Shown here piece after piece: positions 37,325-44,269 of a stretch of 44,269 nucleotides of DNA. The stretch's first letter is position 1, and each line of letters begins with the position of its first letter. The translations under genes were made by a program, and so were the position numbers. The DNA comes from Candidatus Wallbacteria bacterium (GTDB lineage Bacteria > Muiribacteriota > UBA6191 > JACPRK01): the NCBI GenBank assembly GCA_016190005.1, contig JACPRK010000184.1:1-44269 (forward strand), written 5' to 3'. The notes beneath the pieces are model-generated. The model saw only the letters and a list, made by a program, of their open reading frames with translations. It was not told where the DNA came from and made no database searches.

Positions 37325-39694
37325 TCATTTGAGGAAGACCTCCCGGCCGCGTTCGACGGGGCTGAAGGTGACCCACAGGTGCGAGGTGCGGAAGCCCTTC
37401 GGGCCCTCGGCGCTCAGGAGCGGGTTGAACTCTAGCTTGCCCTTCACGCTCTTCGGGCCGGTGCGCTTGTTGTCGTCGACCGTGTAGCGGCGGACCAGCA
37501 GGCTTCCGAAGAGGTCGGCGTCGCCGGAGAACTCGACCGCGCCGCCCTCGCCTGGTCCCGAGGCGTCGCGCGGAACGGCGGCCAGGGCGGCCTGGATCTG
37601 GCCCGTGGGGAGCTTGATGTTACCCGGGGTGACCAGCGACAGCGTGTCCACCTGGGGGTCCTTGAGCGTGGCCGCCTTGATCTCGAATCCGTCCGTGGAG
37701 TAGAGGACAGCCTTTCCTCGGAAGCCGTCCAGGTCGACGACCAGCGGGGTGGTGGCCGGCGCCGGGTCGGAGCTGGCGGCGGCCGGGCGGCCGACGTAGA
37801 CGATCCCGTTGACGCCGGTGTCCCGGTGGCGAGCGAGGAAGGCATCCCACTCGGCCTGGTCGCGCAAGACGAAGCTGGCCCGTTGCAGGTAGAACTCCTC
37901 GTAAAACTTGGTCATCTCGCGGGCGAAGTAGGCGTAGAGGTCGCCGCCCGGGAGCAGCTCGGTGCTGTAGTAGGCGCGGTGGCCTTTGACGAAGCCCTTG
38001 ATGAGGCCGGTGAGCATCGCCATGTCGGAGTCGGTGCCGAGCTTGTCGAGCGGGCCGGCCTTGGCGAACTCCCCCTTGCTCATCATGCCCCCGAGCAAGC
38101 CCATGATGTTGTCGGCGTTGATCTCGCTTTTCAGGCCGTCGAGCCCCTTGAAGCGCTTCTCGTAGCCCGCGGCCTTGTCCTTGGCCTCGGGATCGTCCTG
38201 CTTGGCCTTCTCGAAGAACACCTTGTCCTTCTGGACCTGGTCGAGCCGCGCCTGGTCGCTCGCCGGCTGCCCCGAGGCAGGGGCCGGACTCGTGCCGGTT
38301 CCGGTGCCAGCGCCCGTGCCAGCGCCGGTGCCTGGATTCGTGCCACCGGGCGTAGCCGAGCCGGTCGCGCCGGAGTCGGAGGCGAGCGCGGCGTTGGCCT
38401 TGCCGCCGGAAGTCTCGAGCTTGGTGCCCTCGCCCTTCATCTTGTCGAGCGCGCCGCTGGCCTGGACGTCGGAGACGCTGGTCTGGATGCCGTCGAGCGC
38501 GGGGGCGAAGTTGCCCTTGCCGGCTTCCCGCAAGGCGTCCGTCGGCTGGCCGATGATGACGCCCTCGAGGATGACCTTCAGGGCGATCACCGTGATCTTG
38601 CCGATCATCTCCTGAGCCGTTGCGACGGCGTCGAGCGCCGTGTGGATCGCCTGCATCGCCTGGCCGACGTACGGGACGTAGCGCAGCATGTCGGTGATTA
38701 TCAAGACGATGCCGATCACGCGGTAGACCTGCAGGTTGATGTTCGAGACGGTGTAGATCGTCTGGTAGATCTGGTAGAGCGGCGGGAACATGTCCCGCAG
38801 GATGCTCTCGTAGTTGAAGTCGGAGAGCTTCTCGAGCGGATTGCGGTCGGGGTTTCCGATGAGGATCGACTCGTCCTTGAAGAAGTCGGCCGGGATGCGC
38901 GCCCCGGACGAGATGGTCATCTTCATGAACTTCTGCGTCTGCTTGCAGGTGCTGCAGGAGTTGACCTTGGTGCGGCGATCGTTGACGGCCGTCTCGTAGC
39001 CGTTGTTGAGCGTGTTGGTGTCGTCGATGGCCTTGTTGGTCGGCTCGATGATGTCGGTGTCGAGCGCCTGCTTGGAGGCGCCGTTGATGTAGTCGGGCTT
39101 GTAGAGCGTCAGCGCCCGGCGGTCATAGGTCTGGGGCGGCGTGATGAGCTGCACGCGGAAGGGCTTCCGGGCCTGCACGCGCCGGTAGGTCTCCTCGCCC
39201 CGCCCCCAGAGCGGCCGGACGACGGCCGTCAGCTGCACCTCACCCGAACGCTCGAAAGGCTCCATTGGATGAACCGACTCTCTCGAAAAGCGGATCTCCA
39301 TGGAGGTCTCGATGCGGTCGATCGGGTAGGGCTTGAACGTCTCGGCGCTCTCGGGCGCCTGCATGCGGGCGAAGAGCCGGTCCGGCTGGTAGGCGTACGG
39401 GACGACGCCCTCGGACTGCTGCTCCCGGAAGATCCGGTGGAGCTCCGAGCCCGGCTTGTTGCACTCGGTCTGCAAGAGCCAGAACCCTTCCTCGACGGCA
39501 GCCTCGGCAAGGTACTCGGCCGTGGTGCCGAAGGAGCTGCGCGCCGTGTTGCGGTAGACGTTGCGGCTGAAGGAGTAAATCTGCAGGGCCGTGATGATCG
39601 CGGCGATCACGATCAGGACGACCAGGATGACGGCAACGCCCCTGCGCCATCCTCGCGCGGTGTAGGAACGCCTGTTCTTGTTCACGGCTGCCAT
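37325..39694 (-). CDS. Large PilX-like membrane-anchored protein
   Basis: A 789-residue protein. A basic N-terminus (NKNRRSYTARGWRRG) and one hydrophobic helix (VAVILVVLIVIAAIITALQI) resemble PilX/GspK-type pilus components, but there is no classic G/xxxxE cleavage motif. A large outside domain follows. It contains a CSTC pair near residue 245, a hydrophobic helical stretch at about 320-390 that may touch the membrane again, and a disordered Gly/Thr section (GTGAGTGAGTGTGTSP). Another folded domain follows to the end. It is far longer than typical PilX (about 200) or GspK (about 330). The ATG at 39694 is chosen as the first in frame before the basic segment. It leads the pseudopilin genes. 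Confidence 0.8.
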   Translation of the reverse strand: MAAVNKNRRSYTARGWRRGVAVILVVLIVIAAIITALQIYSFSRNVYRNTARSSFGTTAEYLAEAAVEEGFWLLQTECNKPGSELHRIFREQQSEGVVPYAYQPDRLFARMQAPESAETFKPYPIDRIETSMEIRFSRESVHPMEPFERSGEVQLTAVVRPLWGRGEETYRRVQARKPFRVQLITPPQTYDRRALTLYKPDYINGASKQALDTDIIEPTNKAIDDTNTLNNGYETAVNDRRTKVNSCSTCKQTQKFMKMTISSGARIPADFFKDESILIGNPDRNPLEKLSDFNYESILRDMFPPLYQIYQTIYTVSNINLQVYRVIGIVLIITDMLRYVPYVGQAMQAIHTALDAVATAQEMIGKITVIALKVILEGVIIGQPTDALREAGKGNFAPALDGIQTSVSDVQASGALDKMKGEGTKLETSGGKANAALASDSGATGSATPGGTNPGTGAGTGAGTGTGTSPAPASGQPASDQARLDQVQKDKVFFEKAKQDDPEAKDKAAGYEKRFKGLDGLKSEINADNIMGLLGGMMSKGEFAKAGPLDKLGTDSDMAMLTGLIKGFVKGHRAYYSTELLPGGDLYAYFAREMTKFYEEFYLQRASFVLRDQAEWDAFLARHRDTGVNGIVYVGRPAAASSDPAPATTPLVVDLDGFRGKAVLYSTDGFEIKAATLKDPQVDTLSLVTPGNIKLPTGQIQAALAAVPRDASGPGEGGAVEFSGDADLFGSLLVRRYTVDDNKRTGPKSVKGKLEFNPLLSAEGPKGFRTSHLWVTFSPVERGREVFLK

Positions 39695-39768
39695 CGACTC
39701 GCCATGCTCTTCAGACGATACGAACCTCTCCAAGGATAGGCCCGAAGAGCGATCCGGGCAACGCCCCC

Positions 39769-40746
39769 CTACCGAGGAGCCGCGACGCGGGCCCGACCCA
39801 GCAGCCACTCCAGGCGCCGCCGGCCGGTCTCCGGGCCCCGCTGCCCGGGGGGGCTGGCACTGGCCAGGAGGGGCTTACCGGCACGGAAGAGCGCCATGGC
39901 GAGCTGACAACCCCTGAGCAGCACCGCCGCCGCCCGACCGTGGTGCTTCCGCACATAGCGGTGGAGGCTCTCGAGGTAGAGAATGTCGAGGTCCTGCCGA
40001 AATGCGGTGCTGGCCCCGCCCAGGTGCGTGGCGGCGGCCTCGGCGCAGTAGCAGGCACGCAGGCCCAGGCTGGCACCGCGCCGGCACCAGTCGTCATCCT
40101 CCCAGAAGAGAAAGTAGCCCTCGTCGAACGGGCCGATGCGTTCCCAGACCTCCCGGCGGCAGACCATGAGCGCTCCGGCGATCACGTCGCAGGCCCCGCC
40201 CGGATCCGGCCAGACGGCCGGCTCCAGGCCCCAGTGCAGCGCGGGGTCGAACCCCAGCCGGCCATCCAGACCGAGTGCCGAGGCCACCAGGGGAGCCAGC
40301 CTGCAGAATCCCCAGGCCGAGCGCGCCGGCCGGCCGTCGCGAGTGCGCAGCAGCGGTCCGGCGGCGGAGACGGTCCGGTCCGCGTCGACCGCATCCACCA
40401 GACGCGCCAGACACCCGGGAGCCAGCTCCAGGTCCGCATTGGCGAGAGCCACGTGGGTGCCACGACTTGCCGCTGCTCCCGCGTTCAGTGCGAAACCGTA
40501 GCCCAGGTTCTCAGGCAGCTCCAGGAGGTGCGGGGACGTGGGGTGGGCTCGAGCGCGGGTGACCGACTCGTCGGTCGAGCCGGAATCGACGACCCAGACC
40601 TCGTGCGGGAGCTCCCCGCAGGCGGCGGGAATGGAATCGAGCAGCGCCGGCAGGGTCGTCTGGGAGTTGTGCGCGACGACCACGACGCTCAGACAGCGGA
40701 GATCTGTCGGGCCGGGGGGAGCGGCCGGGCACGTCGAGCTCGTCAC
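39769..40746 (-). CDS. Family 2 glycosyltransferase (rhamnosyltransferase-like)
   Basis: A 325-residue cytoplasmic GT-A enzyme. The nucleotide-sugar-binding start is LSVVVVAHNSQTTLPALLDS, followed by VVDSGSTDES and NLGYGFALNAG. The NADLEL segment holds the metal-contact acidic residues. The acceptor side has GACDVIAGALMVCRREVWE and GPFDEGYFLFWEDDDWCRR, typical of the WbbL/rhamnosyltransferase-like group. It likely adds a sugar to a polysaccharide or glycan; donor and acceptor are unknown. The GTG at 40746 lies 11 bp after the stop of the RING-tailed membrane protein, so the pair is probably co-transcribed. A frame further upstream overlaps that gene and is not used. Confidence 0.9.
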   Translation of the reverse strand: MTSSTCPAAPPGPTDLRCLSVVVVAHNSQTTLPALLDSIPAACGELPHEVWVVDSGSTDESVTRARAHPTSPHLLELPENLGYGFALNAGAAASRGTHVALANADLELAPGCLARLVDAVDADRTVSAAGPLLRTRDGRPARSAWGFCRLAPLVASALGLDGRLGFDPALHWGLEPAVWPDPGGACDVIAGALMVCRREVWERIGPFDEGYFLFWEDDDWCRRGASLGLRACYCAEAAATHLGGASTAFRQDLDILYLESLHRYVRKHHGRAAAVLLRGCQLAMALFRAGKPLLASASPPGQRGPETGRRRLEWLLGRARVAAPR

Positions 40747-40757
40747 GTGGGAGCGGT

Positions 40758-41516
40758 TCAACCGAGGGCCGCCGAGGCCGAGCCCGAGGAGCGGCAGGCC
40801 TTGCGGGCGCAGCCTTCGGAGTGCTCCCAGCATTCGGGGTGATAGCCGGCGTCGCACTTGGCGCAGGTGACCTGGGCCAGTTCGACGGTTTCGGCGCAGA
40901 GAGCGCAGTCCGGGGGGCGGGCGCCGGTTTCACGCGGGGCAACCATGGAGCTTGCGGCAAATGGAAGGATGAGGGCCGCGCCCAGAGGCGCCAAGAGGAA
41001 GGTCAGCGCTGCCAGCAGTGCCTCGGCGCTCAGCAGGAACAGCCCGATGTAGAAGCCCAGGAAGAAGCCGCCGAGCGGCACTGCGTGCCAGTACCCCCGC
41101 CCCAGGAGCTCGGTGAGGCCGGACACGTTGCGGAGCACCAAGAGGTTGTAGAGCACCACGAACGCGGCGACGACGCCATACCCGGCCAGTAGTCCCTGCT
41201 CGGCGGTCAGGTTCGGATACCAGATCCAGACGACGAAGGTGGTGATCCAGCCCGGCAGGAAGCCCGCGAGCAAAAGCGTGCAGAAGCGATTGATGCCCTC
41301 GGCCAGCCGCCGTCCGAACCTGGGCAGAAGCCATCCACGGAAGTCGACGAAGAGTGAGCGCGCTCCGAGAAGCGCCAGGTATAGCGGGATGTAGAAGATG
41401 TACAGGAAGTGTCCGAGGAACAGCTGGGGGGCCGTCGGTTCCGGGGGGTCGTCGAAGATCCGGATCACGGCCGATAAAGCCGTGATTAGGAATTCGGGAA
41501 GCTGATCGAGTGTCAT
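40758..41516 (-). CDS. Multi-pass membrane protein with C-terminal prokaryotic RING-like zinc finger
   Basis: A 252-residue protein with about four to five membrane helices (QLFLGHFLYIFYIPLYLALL; GVVAAFVVLYNLLVL; GGFFLGFYIGLFLL; LLAALTFLLAPLGAALIL). A cytoplasmic or periplasmic tail of about 45 residues then carries the pattern CALC, then CAKCDAGYHPECWE, then C and C. This C-x2-C ... C-x2-C-x4-H-x2-C-W ... C-x3-C spacing is that of prokaryotic RING/treble-clef fingers. No ubiquitin-like or E2-like gene is nearby, so ligase activity is not implied. The start ATG has AGGAGG 4 bases upstream. A -10-like tggtacatt (41562-41554) lies beyond, next to a heptad arm. It leads the run that continues through the glycosyltransferase and pseudopilins. 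Confidence 0.85.
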   Translation of the reverse strand: MTLDQLPEFLITALSAVIRIFDDPPEPTAPQLFLGHFLYIFYIPLYLALLGARSLFVDFRGWLLPRFGRRLAEGINRFCTLLLAGFLPGWITTFVVWIWYPNLTAEQGLLAGYGVVAAFVVLYNLLVLRNVSGLTELLGRGYWHAVPLGGFFLGFYIGLFLLSAEALLAALTFLLAPLGAALILPFAASSMVAPRETGARPPDCALCAETVELAQVTCAKCDAGYHPECWEHSEGCARKACRSSGSASAALG

Positions 41517-41553
41517 GCCGCCTCCTGGCCCGCGCAACGCGCGTACCGAAAGG

Positions 41554-41562
41554 AATGTACCA
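41554..41562 (-). promoter_or_regulatory. Candidate extended -10 element for the RING-GT2-pseudopilin run
   Basis: Reads tggtacatt on minus (TGn then tacatt), giving a leader of about 30 bases before the ATG at 41516. The heptad arm 41570-41611 is directly upstream. Confidence 0.35.
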
Positions 41563-41569
41563 CCCCGGA

Positions 41570-41799
41570 GAGGAGTGAGGCGTGAGGCTTGAGGAGTGAG
41601 GCTCGAGGCCGTGAATCTATCCATAGTCCCCAAGAACTGCTCGGGCTGAGCCCTTCGGCAAGCTCAGGACATGCTCGTCGAAGCCCAGCATTGAAGCGGC
41701 TATGGCCCCTCGGCGGGCATGGGCGAACGGTTCCAGGGAGTTTGTTCACAGCCTCTCGCTACTCACTACTCACTACTCACTACTCGCTACTCGCTACTC
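41570..41799. repeat. Inverted heptad arms flanking a 139-bp spacer
   Basis: Left arm 41570-41611 is six units (gaggagt, gaggcgt, gaggctt, gaggagt, gaggctc, gaggccg). Right arm 41751-41799 is the inverted type in seven units (gcctctc, gctactc, actactc three times, gctactc twice). The arms use different unit variants but the same 7-bp period. The spacer contains the palindrome at 41643-41687. The element fills the divergent gap 41517-41819. Confidence 0.87.
41643..41687. repeat. Imperfect palindrome of the widespread cttcggcaagctcagg type
   Basis: gggctgagcccttcggcaag followed by ctcaggacatgctcgtcgaa and gccc forms an imperfect stem. Sequences of this kind are dispersed in many unrelated genomes. 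A partial relative appears near 44141-44177 (ctcatcctgagc ... tgtcgatgga). Confidence 0.55.
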
Positions 41800-41807
41800 C
41801 CCAATGC

Positions 41808-41813
41808 TACGCT
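41808..41813 (+). promoter_or_regulatory. Candidate -10 box for leaderless esterase transcript
   Basis: tacgct, preceded by tg-c, ends exactly 6 bases before the GTG start at 41820, the same spacing as before the kinase gene. No ribosome site is present. The heptad arm ends 8 bases upstream. Confidence 0.35.
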
Positions 41814-41819
41814 CCGGGC

Positions 41820-42824
41820 GTGAAAAACAGCGGCCAGGTCGTCGTAGAAACGGTGGAGAGTAGGGTCTTGCGGGGGAATCCGTGGAAGGACCCGCACGTG
41901 CGGAAGCTGCCTCTCTGGCTGCCGCCCTCCTATGGCAAGTCGTCGAAGCGCCGGTATCCGGTGCTCTGGTGTCTGACGGGGTTCACGGGCAGCGGCGTGA
42001 TGCTGCTGAACGTCCATGCGTTCAAGGAGAACTTGCCGCTGCAGCTGGATCGGCTGGTGGCGACGCGGAAGATGCCCGAGTGCATCGTGGCAATGCCGGA
42101 CTGCATGACGTACCTGGGGGGCAGTCAGTACATCAACTCGGCTGCCAATGGCCGCTACGAGGACTACCTGTGCGACGAGCTCGTGCCGTTCGTGGACGCC
42201 CGCTATCGCACGCTGGCCGAGCCTGCACACCGAGGGGTGTTCGGCAAATCGAGCGGCGGATACGGGTCCGTCATCCTGGCGATGCGACGGCCCGACGTGT
42301 TCGGGGCCTTCGCCTGCCATAGCGGCGACATGGCCTTCGAGCAGTGCTATGTTCCTGACTTCTACAAGGCGGTCACGCCGCTGGCCAAGGCGGGCGGGCT
42401 GAAGAAGTTCATCAGGACCTTTCGCCAGGATCGCAAGCCCGACGCCAGCGCCCACGCCGCGCTCAACACCGTGGCGATGGCGGCGGCCTATTCGCCGTCG
42501 CCCAAGGGCCGTCAGCCCGCGATCGAGCTCCCGATCGATCTGGAGACCGCAGAGTTGATCCCGTCCGTCTGGTCGCGGTGGCTCGACTGGGACCCGGTCC
42601 GGCTCGTGGAGAAGCACCGGAACGCGCTGCTGGGGCTCCGGCTGGCCTGGTTCGACTGCGGTGCAAAGGACGAGTTCAACCTGCATCTGGGCGCCCGCAT
42701 CCTCGCTCGTCGGCTCGAGCAGCACCGCATCCCGTTCGTGCACGAGGAGTTCGACGGCGGCCACTTCGACATCGGCTTTCGCCACGACGTGTCGCTGCCC
42801 GCGCTCGCGCGCGCGGTGGGGTGA
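41820..42824 (+). CDS. Alpha/beta-hydrolase, esterase D-like family
   Basis: A 334-residue serine hydrolase of the putative-esterase (PF00756-like) family. The nucleophile elbow is GKSSGGYGS near residue 140. The acid is probably in FDCGAKDEFNLH, and the catalytic His in DGGHFDIGF near the end. The oxyanion-side strand is RYPVLWCLTGFTGSG. It has no signal peptide and is probably cytoplasmic. Substrate unknown; relatives act on S-formylglutathione, sugar esters and siderophore esters. The GTG start is the first in frame after the heptad arm; an ATG 16 bases upstream is in another frame. No Shine-Dalgarno site, but a TANNNT box with 6-base spacing suggests a leaderless message. Confidence 0.88.
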   Translation: MKNSGQVVVETVESRVLRGNPWKDPHVRKLPLWLPPSYGKSSKRRYPVLWCLTGFTGSGVMLLNVHAFKENLPLQLDRLVATRKMPECIVAMPDCMTYLGGSQYINSAANGRYEDYLCDELVPFVDARYRTLAEPAHRGVFGKSSGGYGSVILAMRRPDVFGAFACHSGDMAFEQCYVPDFYKAVTPLAKAGGLKKFIRTFRQDRKPDASAHAALNTVAMAAAYSPSPKGRQPAIELPIDLETAELIPSVWSRWLDWDPVRLVEKHRNALLGLRLAWFDCGAKDEFNLHLGARILARRLEQHRIPFVHEEFDGGHFDIGFRHDVSLPALARAVG

Positions 42825-42910
42825 GCCCCAGCTGCGCGGCGTTTCGGGCTGGGTCGCCGGATTCCATGTGGTAAAGTACTGGTTTGTCCGGTGGGCTCGG
42901 GGGCAGCGGC

Positions 42911-43441
42911 ATGACACGAAGCGATAGAGAGTCGAAGGCGGCGGTGGGGCGCCCTGCCTTGGCGCTCGGGAGTCAGGCAGGAGGGTTGACTGCGCTCGGG
43001 GAGCGGGACGCCGAAGCCGAGCTGGCCGACATCCTCCCGGAGCTTCCGGAGGTCACGTCTCGCGCCAAGACCGTCTCGTGGACGGGCTGGATGTTGCTCG
43101 GCTGCTGGATTCTGCTGGAAACGGCCGCTCAGATCGGCTTCAAGCTGGGCGCCAGCGCTGCGGGAACCGGCCTTTCGGAGCTAGAGACCATCGGCGAAGC
43201 GGCCGGTAACGGCTGGTCCATCTTCGCCTATGTCTGCACTGCGCTCGAGTTTCCCATCTGGCTGGCAGTTCTGGCCCGCCTGGACTTGTCGCTAGCCTTC
43301 CCTCTCTCCAGCCTCTCGCAGGTGACCATTCTCATTGCCAGCCTCTACGTGCTGGGCGAGCATGCGGGCTGGATGCACGTCCTGGGAATCGGCTCGATCC
43401 TCATCGGTACCCTCCTGATCCTCGGGGAGGCTGACAAGTGA
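42911..43441 (+). CDS. EamA/SMR-like membrane protein, subunit 1
   Basis: A 176-residue protein. A hydrophilic N-terminal extension of about 50 residues precedes four membrane helices in the EmrE/EamA half-size pattern (WMLLGCWILLETAAQIGFK; FPIWLAVLARLDLSLAFPLSS; VTILIASLYVLGE; LGIGSILIGTLLIL). The signature LSLAFPLSSLS with a following GE matches half-transporters such as ArnE/ArnF lipid-carrier flippases or SMR drug exporters. The N-terminal extension is unusual. It overlaps the next gene by GTGA, so the two likely form a heterodimer. The ATG at 42911 is chosen; a GTG 27 bases earlier is possible. Confidence 0.82.
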   Translation: MTRSDRESKAAVGRPALALGSQAGGLTALGERDAEAELADILPELPEVTSRAKTVSWTGWMLLGCWILLETAAQIGFKLGASAAGTGLSELETIGEAAGNGWSIFAYVCTALEFPIWLAVLARLDLSLAFPLSSLSQVTILIASLYVLGEHAGWMHVLGIGSILIGTLLILGEADK

Positions 43442-43785
43442 GCGTCTACGGCCTCATCCTGGCCTGCGTCTGTCTCGTAACGGTCGGTCAGCTCTGCTTC
43501 CGGGTCGCCGCACGGCGCGACGAGCCTGGAAACAAGGGAATCCTCGCCGGCCCCTTGGGGCACCCGATTCTCTGGCTGGGCGTGATTGCCTTCATCGCCC
43601 ACTTCTGCGTCTGGATGCTGGTTCTGAACCGGGCGGACCTGTCAGTCGCCTATCCGCTGATGAGCCTCGATTACGTCCTCATCACGGTGCTCTCGAGCTG
43701 GCTGCTGAAGGAACGCGTGCACAGCCGCCGCTGGATCGGCGTCGCTTTCATCGTCCTGGGCGTCGTGCTGATCGGCGGGAGCTGA
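43438..43785 (+). CDS. EamA/SMR-like membrane protein, subunit 2
   Basis: A 115-residue four-helix protein of SMR/ArnE-ArnF size. Helix 3 carries RADLSVAYPLMSLDYVLIT, the same signature as its partner, then LLKERVHSRRWIGVAFIVLG. The GTG start overlaps the partner's stop. Small multidrug resistance-type pairs often function as heterodimers, and in the Arn system such a pair moves an aminoarabinose lipid carrier. No arn or other sugar-lipid gene is adjacent, so the cargo is open. Confidence 0.85.
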   Translation: MSVYGLILACVCLVTVGQLCFRVAARRDEPGNKGILAGPLGHPILWLGVIAFIAHFCVWMLVLNRADLSVAYPLMSLDYVLITVLSSWLLKERVHSRRWIGVAFIVLGVVLIGGS

Positions 43786-43799
43786 GCTGCCCTTCAGGC

Positions 43800-44003
43800 C
43801 TAGCGGTCGCCCTGCTCCGACAAGGAGCGCAGCTCGAACTCGTCGCTCCAGGCCGACTCCCGCCCCCCGGGCCCCTGCGGAGGCTCCAGAAGCGCCGCGA
43901 TCACGCAGAACCCGAAGAGGACCGCGATGACGACTCCGCGGAACAGCCCCAGCGCCACGCAGATGCGCAGGGATCGTTCGCGGTCGGCGTTGCTCTCATC
44001 CAT
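43800..44003 (-). CDS. Small single-TM protein
   Basis: A 67-residue product with one hydrophobic helix (VALGLFRGVVIAVLFGFCVI) between charged ends. No family recognised. Support is the ATG with GAGAAG close upstream, a sensible membrane-protein composition and its position in an otherwise empty 3' region. It could still be chance. It faces the SMR pair tail-to-tail, with the stops 14 bp apart. Confidence 0.5.
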   Translation of the reverse strand: MDESNADRERSLRICVALGLFRGVVIAVLFGFCVIAALLEPPQGPGGRESAWSDEFELRSLSEQGDR

Positions 44004-44055
44004 CGCTTCTCAGCAGAGAATGTGCTGCCGCAGAAGCTGGAATGCACGCGGGGGG

Positions 44056-44111
44056 AATCAGGAATTGAGAATCGAGAATCGAGAATCGAGAATCGAGAAT
44101 CCACAATCGAG
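44056..44111. repeat. Heptad run based on aatcgag
   Basis: Eight 7-bp units: aatcagg, aattgag, aatcgag four times, aatccac, aatcgag. It lies upstream of the small TM protein gene. Same period as the other heptad arms but a different unit sequence; no inverted partner in the window. Confidence 0.85.
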
Positions 44112-44192
44112 CAGGGATAACGACGCGCACTCCGCTCCCCGCTCATCCTGAGCAGGCTGCGGAAGCAGCCGTGTCGATGGACAACCTCCGGC

Positions 44193-44211
44193 CTAGGAGC
44201 GTGTCGGAGAA
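44193..44211 (+). repeat. 19-bp box, inverted copy of 133-151
   Basis: ctaggagcgtgtcggagaa, identical to the reverse complement of 133-151. About 33 bp further on come heptads of the aacaggg type, the same order as at the left edge. Confidence 0.75.
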
Positions 44212-44244
44212 ATGCGAGCAGAGGCGATTACTGGAGGAAGACCG

Positions 44245-44269
44245 AACAGGGAACAGGGAACAGAAAACA
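44245..44269. repeat. Heptad run at the right window edge
   Basis: Units aacaggg, aacaggg, aacagaa, then aaca. The last 17 bases equal bases 1-17 of the window. No gene is seen from 44004 to the end. Confidence 0.85.

Noticed and set aside
41516-41633. Longer start for the RING-tailed protein
   Set aside because: The upstream frame is the translation of a heptad arm and a promoter-like region. The ATG at 41516 has AGGAGG at good spacing.
1-44269. A circular replicon suggested by identical 17-bp ends
   Set aside because: The 17 bases are within a simple heptad repeat that recurs by nature, and the gene content (pth, tRNA, sigma factor) is chromosomal. There is no replication or partition gene.

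Overview
This is a high-GC bacterial chromosomal window of about 44 kb with dense genes in long co-directional runs. It carries housekeeping genes (tRNA-Gln, peptidyl-tRNA hydrolase, a FliA/WhiG-type sigma factor). It also has traits seen in large-genome environmental Gram-negative lineages (Acidobacteriota, Planctomycetota, Myxococcota and similar): a eukaryote-like Ser/Thr kinase, a MoxR/vWA/beta-propeller operon, a prokaryotic RING-like domain, lipoproteins, pseudopilins and several Gly-Ser-rich exported proteins. I cannot fix the phylum from sequence alone. Both window ends lie in the same kind of heptanucleotide repeat, so the boundaries may be repeat-limited contig ends.

Layout. 0.2-4.5 kb (minus): radical SAM/SPASM protein, TetR regulator, and a Ser/Thr kinase with a sialidase-like outer domain. 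4.8-11.5 kb: a set of exported proteins (unknown exported protein, TPR metallopeptidase-like protein, seven-repeat beta-propeller, GS-tailed protein on plus, GTGxG-tailed protein). 11.8-25.5 kb (minus): a tightly coupled seven-gene operon, read from 25532 down to 11809: small unknown protein, MoxR AAA+ ATPase, unknown protein, vWA + beta-propeller protein, large propeller/TPR-like protein, TPR + HExxH + HEAT-like exported protein, and a two-TM protein with a huge disordered linker. This matches the MoxR-vWA-beta-propeller (bpX) ternary systems known from comparative genomics, with a peptidase-like and a membrane component added. 25.9-29.4 kb (plus): tRNA-Gln, TPR lipoprotein, pth and sigma factor, the last three overlapping. 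29.7-33.9 kb (plus): a Spinster-like MFS transporter and an exported HhH-(GS)n-TPR protein. 34.0-41.5 kb (minus): RING-tailed membrane protein, GT2 glycosyltransferase, three type IV pilin-like proteins, one TM protein, a lipoprotein and a metal-site-less metallo-beta-lactamase-fold protein. 41.8-44.0 kb: esterase, a two-subunit SMR/EamA-like transporter and a small TM protein.

Repeats are the most unusual aspect. One family is built of 7-bp units, mostly as pairs of inverted arms 140-200 bp apart in intergenic DNA. Several arms sit just upstream of -10-like boxes or flush with stop codons. A second, G-rich palindromic family (about 240-300 bp) joins gene 5' ends in a conserved reading frame. 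One 237-bp copy interrupts a pseudopilin leader exactly in frame, and removing it restores a normal prepilin leader. A half copy extends the N-terminus of a metallopeptidase-like gene.
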